Positions 55,411 to 64,000 of a stretch of DNA of 64,000 nt are shown piece by piece. Each line of letters begins with the position of its first letter. The stretch's first letter is position 1. The translations under genes were made by a program, and so were the position numbers. Source of the stretch: Hemerocallis citrina (taxonomy: Eukaryota > Streptophyta > Magnoliopsida > Asparagales > Asphodelaceae); assembly GCA_017893485.1 (NCBI GenBank), contig CM030360.1:146698249-146762248 (forward strand). The letters are read 5' to 3'. A model generated the notes under the pieces. That model was given only the letters and a program-made list of their open reading frames with translations, did no database searches and was not told the DNA's origin.

Positions 55411-56663
55411 ATGGACACTTCTTCATCTAGTAGTGACGATGCCGATGACTTGATGAATATAATCTTTCTAAGTGAATTCTGTGAAGAAAGTACAATGTCC
55501 TCTCCAAAACAAACAGGACGTGAATACTTGAATGAAATGTTAGAGGGTTCCCAGTCCACGTTTCATGGAATATTCCGTATGAATCAAGATTGTTTTATGG
55601 CCTTGTGTGCTTTTCTAAAAAATGGGAACTACCTTGAGGAAACAGAGGAGGCTTCAAGACGTAGACGCTTGTCTTACGAGGAAAGTGTGGCAATTTTTCT
55701 GTTTATTGTCGGTCACAGTACAAGAATGTGAGTATGTGCTAATAGGTTTAATCACTCACTTCAAACAATCGATAAGCATTTTACACTTGTTTTGAAAGGT
55801 TTGGCAAGAGCAGCAAATGTACTTATCACTCCCCCTGATACTACACGTGTACATGAAAGGATCACTAATTCCCCAGACTTTTATCCGTGGTTTAAGGTAT
55901 TCTGTTACCTTCACTCGTCATGTATTATTAAAGTTTTTCAAAGTTTGCACGTTTATTCAAATCCATTAATGTAGGGAGCTATTGGTGCTGCTGATGGCAC
56001 ATTAATCAAAGCTACGGTACCCGCTATTCGAAGCATTGCTTGTCGCTCTCGAAAGGGTAATATCAGTCAAAATGTTTTGGCAGCATGTGATTTTAATATG
56101 TTGTTCACATTTGTTTACGCGGGATGGGAAGGCAGTGCTAACGATTCCCGTGTAATACAGAGTGCATTATCAGAAAAACTGTTGGAAATTCCACCCAACG
56201 ATAAATATTACTTAGTAGATTGTGGTTATACTAATATGCCTGGTTTTTTAGTGCCATACCGTGGTGAGCCATACCACTTACAGGACTTTCAAGGGGCCAA
56301 CCATGCACCAACTCAACCTAGACAACTTTTTAATAAACAGCATGCTAGGTTACGGAATGTGATTGAGAGAACGTCTGGTGTATTCAAGAAAATGTTTGCC
56401 ATCTTTAATGACATGCCAAACTACTATTTTACAAGACAAGTTATGATGGTCACAGCCTGCTGTGCACTCCATAATTTTATATGTAAGCACTCAGTCAACG
56501 ATGCTTTTTTGAGGAATTTGACGATGAACAATTAATTCATCACCAACAAACTGAAGATATCGCATCCACATCTCAGGGGTTGGATTTTTCATCTTCCCAA
56601 TTGAATCGTATGAATAGGAAAAGAGATGATATTGCTACGGCAATGTGGAATGCAAGACACTAA
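55411..56663 (+). pseudogene. Harbinger DDE transposase (HARBI1-like), one nonsense and one frameshift
   Basis: The N-terminal region (FRMNQDCFMALCAFL; RRRLSYEESVAIFLFIVGH) matches the domain before the nuclease. At 55729-55731 TGA replaces the expected Arg of the HSxRNRxxxxRFxHS motif; the frame continues with VCANRFNHSLQTIDKHF. An intron at 55897-55974 (AAG|GTATTC, TTAATGTAG|GGA) joins PWFK to GAIGAADGTLIKA (first catalytic Asp). The second Asp is in GSANDSRVIQ and the Glu in NVIERTSGVFKKMF. A one-base slip in the T run near 56505 shifts the last ~52 codons, which read EEFDDEQLIHHQQ to MWNARH and stop at 56661. Confidence 0.88.
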
Positions 56664-59600
56664 TGTAATTTTAATGTAACCTTTTCATTGTATCCTTTTT
56701 TTACTGTTTTGAATATAATGTTTTCTGCAAGGTCTGTGATTTCATCTTGACAATTTATAGATGAACAGGTACTGCACATGGATTCAATTTTGTGACCAAC
56801 AATGGTCAGAAGAATGAAAGGATTTGTCGGTAGCAGTAAGTGATCTCAAATATAATTTTTTAAAACCTAACGAAGATGATGTCGTAATAGGCAATGATGA
56901 AAGGTTTTCATTCAATGTGGAATGTGTCCCTCCCCCACCCCACTGCCTCTTCCTGTTTGGTTGTATCGACCAGCAACAGATATTGAAAATATGAAATATA
57001 TGAGTGAATAACCACGGAAATGATGTATAATACCCTTTAAGCTGATCTGTGGTTGATGTTTAGAATTATGTTAAGTAAGAATGAATCCATTATGTCAAGC
57101 AATGATGATGAATTTGAAGTCTTGTTGACGACAATGTGGGAAGGGGAGGGGGGTTGATCATTTTACTTAGTGCTAGTAGGCGTGGCATTGTAAAAAAGCA
57201 GCCCTAGTGTGGAGTTTTTATCATTGATTTGAACAATCTGAGCCTACGACAAATATGAGTTTTTTTTGAATTTGTCTCATGAGGTTTATGGCTAAATTTT
57301 TTAGGGTACTGATTATAATATTGCCCAAATCAAGAGATCTTGTAGAAGCATCTCAATGCACACCCCAATTATTCTTCACAGCAAACATCAAAAGGCTTGC
57401 CAAACCCTGATAACATCATAATACATGCGCAGAAAATAGAGACCTATCAGATATAGGAGATTGTACACATTATGGAGATTGGGTAAGGTTAAAAAACTCA
57501 TTCAATACTTGAAAGGATACTTGAAACTCATTAAAAAACTCATGATTTGGGCAGTATTCTTTCAGATAAACTGGTACAAGAGCTTTATAGCAAATTTTGT
57601 TGCTGTGCTTTTCAAAAAATTGGGCTGTGCATACGGTTGTATAGGTTGGGTTGTGCATTGAGATGCTTCTAATGTGTTCTCATGCTTTTGGGTAGTAATA
57701 ATCAGTATGGTGACACAGTTATGAAGGTTTCCAACTGCTGTTCATTGGTTATTACTCTGAAGTATGCTGACACAGTGAGAAGTGAGTAAAGGAGCTTTAG
57801 AAAAGAGGGGGTATAAATTTTCAATAATACTGTTTCCAAAGAACCCCGAAACCAAACGCCATCTGAGGTTTTTTTTTCAGGAAAAAATAACTTTGGAGAT
57901 GAGGTCTCAAAATTTGGAGATGATGGCTTCTGATCCTGTAACATCCCAAATATTGTGTCTTCATTTATTTTCAGAATGTGTGCACAATCCCCTTCACTCC
58001 GAGAGGTCTCTGATTCTGCACTTGTATTATGATGTTATCAGGATTTGTGAATCCTTTTGATATTTGTTGGTAACTGTCTACAATATAATCAGTGTGCATT
58101 GAGATTGGGGTGTGCATTGACATGCTGCTCAAGTGTTCTCATGCTTTGGATAATATTCTCATCAGTATGATAAAGGAAGGTTTTGAAAATATTTTCCTCC
58201 CTCTGAAAGGTCCCTGTTTCTGCACATATGTTATGATGTTTTAATGGTTTGTGAAGTCATCTCCATATTGTTAACAAATTGAAGATTATATTGGTTTTGC
58301 ATTTGATTTGATTACTGTTTTGGGCAGTATGCCTTTCGCATTATGAAATTTCATATACTCAATCAGTATATGTATGCTGCCGAGATGCAGTATATGTATG
58401 CTGCCGAGATGCTTTATGATGTGCTCTCATGATTTGGGCAGTATTAATTCAGTATGTGTTCTAAAGGGCTCAATGGCTCAAGTTTTGTAGGATTGCTTTA
58501 AAGAAATTGGTCTTTGCATCTGTTGTTGTATAGGTATGCAACAGATGTGTAATTGGGCTGTGCATTGAGATGCTTCTGATGTGCATATTGCTTCTGATGT
58601 GTTCTTTCAGATGTGTAATTGGGTTGTGTAATCAGTATTCTGACATAGTTATCATAGTTTCTAACTGCTGTTCATTGATGTATAACTATGTTGCATGATA
58701 TTTTCATGGTTTGTGCATTGGGATGCTTCTAAATTTCCATAATGTGTACAATCTCCTACCTCTGAAAGGTCCCTGATTCTGCACATGGATTATGATGCAT
58801 TCATGGTTTGTGCAGTATGGGTTTTGCTAAAAGAGCTGTTTCAAATATATTTTTGGTGGATGAGGTCTCAAAATTGGGAGATGATGGCTTCTGATCCTGT
58901 AACATCCCAAGTGTTGCAACTTCATTTATTTTCAGAATGTGTATACAATCCCCTAACATTGAAAGGTCTCTGATTCTGCAAATGTATTATGATGTTATCA
59001 GGCTTTGTGAAGCCTTCTGATATTGGGATGACTGTATACAATCCCCTAACTATGAAGAAGCCTTCTGATCCTGTAACATCTCATGATTTGGGCCTTCAGT
59101 TTTATTTTCAGAACCTTGTACAATCACCTAAATCTGAAGGGTCTCTGATTATGCACATGTATTATGGTGTTTTCAGGGTTTGTGAAGCCTTTTGATTATT
59201 GGTAACTGTATACAATAATTGGGGTGTGCAATGTCAATTGGGGTGTGCATTGACATGATTCTGCTGGTTTCTCATGCTATGGGCACTATTCTGATCAGTA
59301 TGCTAAAACAAGGTTTTGAAGATACAAAGTGGGAGATGATGCATTCTGATCCCGTATAAAAATCACTTTTGGTTATTAACTTTAACAAATTTCCATACTG
59401 TGTACATTTTCTTTTACGTGCAGGGTTCTGATTGCTGGTTATGGCGCCTGATATGAGGGTTTGTTACTGCTGTTCGCATTTTATAAATATGAAGGATGAT
59501 TTGGGATGTGCATTGGTTTGCTACTGAATGCTTCTCATGCTTTGGGCCAAAAATGATCAACTTTGCTAACACAACTGTTTGTACTCTTTTTCTTGTACAG

Positions 59601-60050
59601 GAGGAGGTTCGAAGAGTTTGCAGCTGAAGGTTCCTGATCCTGTAAAAATCAAGTGCTACTATTTTTTTTAGTTTACAAATTTCCATAACGTGTACAATCT
59701 CCTTCATGTGAAGGGTTCAAATTCTGCTCATGGTTTATGATGTTGTCATGGTTTGTAAAGGCTTTTGATATGTTATAACTGTTGATAAATAATTTGGGGT
59801 CTGGATTGAGATGTAACCGATGGGTTCTCATGCTTTGTACAAAAAACTATATTTAATAAATAGTATGTTCATATAAGCTTTTCAATACATTTTGTAATCT
59901 AACATGACGAATCAATCGTGGAGTTGATGGCGTCTGATTTTTGCTCGATTCACATGCTGCTCAGGTTTCTTGTTCACATACTTGTACAACATTGCAATCT
60001 AACTGTAACAATTAAAAAAATGTCAGCAAATGTTTAATGCAAATTTATTT
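56664..60050. other. Long 3' non-coding region of the Harbinger element with degenerate repeats
   Basis: No gene is supported. A phrase like GATTCTGCACATGTATTATG, then ATGTT...GGTTTGTGAAGCC, recurs in diverged form near 58010, 58215, 58780, 58975, 59150 and 59725. GGTGTGCATTGACATG and TTCTCATGCTTTGGGCA also recur. This looks like an old, irregular repeat field. Confidence 0.6.
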
Positions 60051-60059
60051 TAAAAAATG

Positions 60060-61200
60060 TCAGAAATATAACCGAACAGCCTTTAAACTCTCTTTTTCAG
60101 AAAAACAGCTTTCAGAAAACAGTTTTCAGCAAGAAATATAACCGAACAGCCTTTAAACTCTCTTTTTCAGAAAAACAGCTTTCAGAAAACAGTTTTTAGC
60201 AAGAAATATAACCGAATAGCTTTTAAACTCTCTTTTTTCAGAAAAACAGCTTTCAGAAAACAGTTTTCAGCAAGAAATATAACCGAACAGCTTTTAAACT
60301 CTCTTTTTTTAGAAAAACAGCTTTCAGAAAATATTTTTCAGCAAGAAATATAACCGAACAGCTTTTAAACTCTCTTTTTCAGAAAAACAGCTTTCAGCAA
60401 ACAGTTTTCAGCAAGAAATATAACCGAACAGCTTTTAAACTCTCTTTTTTCAGAAAAACAGCTTTCAGCCAACAGTTTTCAGCAAGAAATATAACCGAAC
60501 AGCTTTTAAACTCTCATTTTTCAGAAAAACAGCTTTCAGCCAACAGTTTTCAGCAAGAAATATAACTGAACAGCTTTTAAACTCTCTTTTTTCAGAAAAA
60601 CAGCTTTCAGCCAACAGTTTTCAGCAAGAAATATAACCGAACAGCTTTTAAACTCTTTTTTTTCAGAAAAAACAGCTTTCAGCCAATAGTTTTCAGCAAG
60701 AAATATAACCGAACAGCTTTTAAACTCTCTTTTTCAGAAAAAAAGCTTTCAGAAAACAGTTTTCAGAAAGAAATATAACCGAACAGCTTTTAAACTCTCT
60801 TTTTCAGAAAAATAGCTTTTATAAAACAGTTTTCAGTAAGAAATATAACCGAACAGCTTTTAAACTCTCTTTTTCAGAAAAACAGCTTTCAGAAAACAGT
60901 TTTCAGCAAGAAATATAACCGAACAGCTTTTAAACTCTCTTTTTCAGAAAAACAACTTTCAGAAAACAGTTTTCAGAAAGAAATATAACCGAACAGCTTT
61001 TAAACTCTCTTTTTCAGAAAAACAGCTTTCAGAAAACAGTTTTCAGCAAGAAATATAACCGAACAGCTTTTAAGCTCTCTTTTTCAGAAAAACAGCTTTC
61101 AGAAAACAGTTTTCAGAAAGAAATATAACCAAACAGCTTTTAGACTCATTTTCAGAAAAACAGGTTTCAGAAAACAGTTTTCAGAAAACTCTTTTCAGAA
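60060..61200. repeat. 70-bp minisatellite, 16 units, beside the right end of the Harbinger element
   Basis: GAAATATAACCGAACAGC starts at 60063, 60133, 60203, 60274, 60345, 60415, 60486, 60557, 60628, 60700, 60770, 60840, 60910, 60980, 61050 and 61120: spacing 70-72 bp. Each unit carries TTTTCAGAAAAACAGCTTTC and the near-palindrome GAAAACAGTTTTC. The array decays into TTTTCAGAAAAC repeats that run up to the inverted repeat at 61233. Confidence 0.96.
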
Positions 61201-61233
61201 AACTGTTTTCAAAACAACAAACCAAACGCAACC

Positions 61234-61689
61234 TAAGTTTTAAGTCTTCAGCCGGACATGGTAACTGAAATGGTTAGGTGATGCCAACATCCAACAACAT
61301 AAGAATCTATTTTCTAACAACTACCTTCATGTGTGGATTATGTTTTCTATGTGCATCCCGCAAACTAGATGGCAGTGGTTTAAGTTCGAGTTTGAGTGGT
61401 TTCTTACTTGAAGATGATGTCTTTGATATCCTCACATCTTCGAATTTCAACTGAGAAGAAAGATGAATAGATAGTGCAACTTGTAATACCGAACATATTC
61501 CAAAACATTTTCATTATTGAAATCAAGAGTTACTGAATTTCTTAGACACACACTTCTAGAGGTAACTTTTCAACTCCAGCCTTATGTGTCTTGGCCAAAA
61601 CTAAATCAGTTTCATAACTTGAAAACATGAGTGAACTTCGGCATGAAAGTCCATAGATTTAAAAACATCAAACATTACTTTCTCATCAT
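61234..61689 (-). other. Athila-like sequence between protease and the Harbinger insertion
   Basis: No RT, RNase H or integrase motif is present, so the protease is followed almost directly by post-pol sequence (CATGTCCGGCTGAAGACTT at 61258-61240 on the minus strand). This shows an internal deletion of most of pol before the Harbinger insertion. Confidence 0.5.
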
Positions 61690-63705
61690 CAACCCTCAAA
61701 ATAAGTTTTCCTTGTTGGACATCAGTGAAAGCTCTCCCCATAGGTAGAAAAGGTCGCCCAAAAATTACTGAAATTTTTTCATCTTACTCAATGTCAAGCA
61801 CAATGGACTCAGCTGGAAATATGAACTTGTCTATCTTCACCAAAACATCTCCAATTATTCATCTAGAGTACTTGATAGATCTGTCTGCTAATTGCAAAGT
61901 AATGTAGTAGGTTTTTCTTTTCCATGACCAAGTTTCCTGAAAACCAAAAAAAGACTTAAAATTTATACTTGACCCTAAATCACACAAGGCTTTATCAAAA
62001 TAATAATTTTCAGTAGTGCGAGGAATTGTAAAACTCACTGGATCTTTTAGTTTAGGAGACAACTTCTTTTGTAAAATTACACTACTCTCTTCGGTTAGCA
62101 TCACCATCTCATGCTCCTCCAACTTCCGCTTGTTTGATAAACTATCCATACAAAACTTAGTATATTTAGGCATATGTTCTAAATCTTCAATAAGAGGAAT
62201 ATTAATATGAAATTTCTTTTAAATACTTAAACTTTTAGAGAATTGATTATCAAGATTATTCTTTTTTAAGACTTTGCGTAAAAGGAATTGGTGGACCAAG
62301 GAGATTTAGAATTAGTTTCAAAATTAAACTACCTGGAAATCGTTCGTTTCGAACACCTTTCATCGCCTTAGAATTTCCAACATATTGGTTGGCCACCTAC
62401 TGCATTTTTTCCTCCAAAACTGGCTTGAACTCATCTTGCTTTTCAGCCACGTTTTATTCGGCAGATTTTGCTTGTTGCTACTCAGTTGCTCTCCCGCTTC
62501 TCAGTGTTATTGCTTTGACATGCTTCTTAGGATTGGTCACGGTGGTACTGGATAAGGTTCCTGCAGTGCTCTCTGTAACAATATTTGAAAGCTGGACAAT
62601 TTGAGCCTCAAGGTTGTGAATTGAAGCCGAGTTATTTTGGATTGCCAAATATGTCATTTGCATGTATTGCATGAACATCTCCTCAAGTGTCGATTTTTTT
62701 CTTGCTGTTTTCTTAAGGTGTGTAGTTGCCCCTTGATTGTTATTCCATAAAATAATTGGCTGATTTCCCCACCCGGGATTTTACGTGTTCGTATAAGGAT
62801 TGTTTTAACATTGGAAGTTGGACACATAATTTTCTTGTTTGGAATTTGGTTGACCGAAAGAATTTTTCACTTGGCAATCAATACTTGAGTGATTTCCTGC
62901 ACAATGATCACAAGCAACTTTAGTTTGAATGGCATTAACATTCATATTACCTAATTGTTTAGAGAAGTAGCCATTTGTGCCGCCAATGTGGTAATAGGAT
63001 CAGGCTAAAAGTTACAGCCGCCTTTCTTGGCATTGCTCTCTCCGAAAATCATTGGCAATTGTTAGACGCTATCTCCTTCAAAAGCTTATAGATCACTTCA
63101 TGTGTTTTGCTCATAAGAGCTCCTCAAGCTGCTGGATCTACCATAGACTGATTTTTAATTCCCTGACTATTATAGAATATTTGAACTTGCAGCCATTCTC
63201 GAAGTTGATGAAGATGACACTTTCTCACTAAATCTTTCTACCCTCCTACGCATCATACAAAGACTTAGTCTCAAATTGAGTGAATGTTGAAATATCATTC
63301 CTTAGCTTCGCTATCTTTGCCGGAGGGAAATACTTAGCTATAATTTTTTTGTGCTAATCTCTCCCAAGTAGTGATGACACCTTGTGATAGAGAATTTAGT
63401 CAAGCCTTCGCCATATTCCTAAGCGAAAAAGGAAAGAGTCTCAGACGGATAGCAACGTCCAACACTCCGGTGAGATTCAAAGTGTTCCAAATTTCTAAAA
63501 AGTTTGCAATATGGACATTAGGACCCTCGTGCGACGGTTTCCAAAACTAAACAGTCCGTTGAATCATTTGAATAATTGCGTGTTTAATCTCAAAATTGTT
63601 AGCTTCTACAGTCGGCCTTTTTATGCTTGATGTTGCTCCATTAACCGAGGGCATACCATAGTCCCTCAAAGACTTATTTTCCACTCCATTAACCTCGTTC
63701 GCCAT
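61690..63705 (-). pseudogene. Athila-like gag and protease, heavily decayed
   Basis: The ATG at 63705 opens MANEVNGVENKSLRDYGMP, the usual start of this gag. Capsid remnants follow in broken frames. A zinc-knuckle remnant (CDHCAGNHSSIDC) lies near 62900 and YMQMTYLAIQNNSASIHNLE near 62640. The protease part is at 62173-61700: NKRKLEEHEMVMLTEESSV, LCDLGSSINF (a DLG-type active site, with Gly-Ser for the usual Gly-Ala), LQLADRSIKYSR, then stops, and FGRPFLPMGRAFTDVQ near 61740. Many stops and small indels. The sequence ends before any RT motif. Confidence 0.75.
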
Positions 63706-63839
63706 GGAGATACACTTCTAAGTTTTAAAATATTGCTATTCAATAACAAAAAAACTAATGAAATCAATCTTTCTAAAAAAAATAAAATCCAAATTAGTAT
63801 CAATTTAGCTATTATCAATATCAATAAAAGAATAATTAG

Positions 63840-63856
63840 TCACTGACAACGGTGCC
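63840..63856 (-). other. Primer binding site of the Athila-like element
   Basis: TGGCACCGTTGTCAGTG on the minus strand, a variant of the TGGCGCCGTTGTC primer site of this lineage, seven bases from the LTR end at 63864. Confidence 0.65.
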
Positions 63857-63863
63857 AAAAACT

Positions 63864-64000
63864 TGATGGATTAATTTGCAAGCGCACAAAATCGCAATAA
63901 GTAGTATAGTTTAAGTGAAAAGAGTGTCGAACCCACAAGGACTAATTATTTTATTGGGTACTGAAATCCAACATATTATTTACTATTTGGAGAACTGAAA
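63864..64000 (-). repeat. Start of a second Athila-like LTR, leaving the window
   Basis: It starts TGATGGATTAATTTGCAAGC on the plus strand and aligns to 50577-50715 with about 90% identity. Confidence 0.85.

Larger units (their letters stand above)
53267..61233 (+). mobile_element. PIF/Harbinger DNA transposon, about 8 kb
   Basis: It carries the two genes typical of the superfamily, a Myb/SANT-like ORF and a DDE transposase, both on the plus strand. Ends are short imperfect inverted repeats: AGCTGCGTTTG at the left (53267) and, in reverse, GGTTGCGTTTG at the right (61233). Outside lie Athila sequences that belong together (GAGGGGCAACCC at left, CATGTCCGGCTGAAGACTT in reverse at right). A clean TWA target duplication is not evident (left TTAGT, right TAAGT), so the ends may be off by a few bases. 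Confidence 0.8.
50531..64000 (-). mobile_element. Athila-like Ty3/gypsy element(s), minus strand, tandem arrangement, pol lost
   Basis: Reading leftwards: an LTR entering from the right edge (from 63864), primer site, decayed gag-protease, a PIF/Harbinger insertion, a 3' non-coding region, an LTR (52014-50577), then a second primer site and leader (50570-50531) cut by the plus-strand Tekay LTR. The leaders at 50531-50576 and 63819-63863 are homologous. Gag start (MANEVNGVENKSLRDY) and protease wording match plant Athila-type gag-pro. RT, RNase H, integrase and env are absent. Confidence 0.8.

Noticed and set aside
55727..55746. An 18-nt GT-AG 'intron' (GTGAGT...AATAG) that would bypass the Harbinger stop
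   Set aside because: It is far shorter than any plausible plant intron. Reading straight through gives the expected residues around the RNR...RFxHS motif, so a nonsense change fits better.
60060..61200. CRISPR-like array
   Set aside because: The units are directly adjacent 70-bp tandem repeats without unique spacers, in a plant transposon.

Overview
The window is plant nuclear DNA made almost entirely of nested transposable elements. I see no intact host gene. The plant assignment rests on the element families: Tat, chromovirus (Tekay/Del-like) and Athila-like Ty3/gypsy elements, a plant L1-type LINE with a zf-RVT tail, a CACTA (En/Spm) element with a TNP2 transposase, and a PIF/Harbinger element with a Myb/SANT partner ORF. 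An angiosperm, probably a eudicot, in a heterochromatic (for example pericentromeric) region fits best. The species cannot be read from this.

Layout. 1-10262: minus-strand Tat-lineage element running off the left edge. Reading leftwards it has a 5' LTR, gag, protease, RT, a degenerate native RNase H, a second RNase H, integrase, a 113-bp tandem array and, on the opposite strand, two antisense coiled-coil ORFs, one with a visible intron. It inserted into the 5' LTR of a plus-strand Tekay-like element (10263-50530, in pieces). That element has an extra small ORF before gag, a 5.2-kb foreign solo LTR (13059-18301, TSD TATGT) between gag and protease, a 5'-truncated LINE (18707-24418, minus) between protease and RT, and a 3' LTR remnant at 47676-50530.

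A minus-strand relative of the same Tekay-like family (25752-47675) sits in that 3' LTR. Its pol is interrupted by a 13-kb CACTA element (26709-39733, TSD AAA). This CACTA carries a four-exon TNP2-type transposase gene with every reading frame open, large dispersed and higher-order repeat arrays, palindromic subterminal motifs, and an almost perfect 150-bp inverted repeat holding the start of a B3 (REM-like) host gene.

50531-64000: minus-strand Athila-like DNA. A complete LTR (50577-52014) has element sequence on both sides, indicating a tandem arrangement. The internal region keeps only decayed gag and protease and is interrupted by a PIF/Harbinger element (53267-61233) that has an intact Myb/SANT ORF, a nearly intact DDE transposase (one stop, one frameshift) and a 16-unit 70-bp minisatellite. 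A second Athila LTR starts at 63864 and leaves the window.

Inferred order of events: Athila tandem; plus Tekay into the Athila leader; Tat, solo-LTR element, LINE and minus Tekay into the plus Tekay; CACTA into the minus Tekay; Harbinger separately into the Athila. A deletion with filler DNA near 25740 removed the plus-Tekay integrase and most of the minus-Tekay 3' LTR. The retroelement genes are broken, mostly by C-to-T or G-to-A nonsense changes. The best candidates for new biology are the CACTA-borne B3 hairpin, the paired tRNA-like modules in the Tekay LTRs, the Tekay extra ORF, and the antisense genes of the Tat element.
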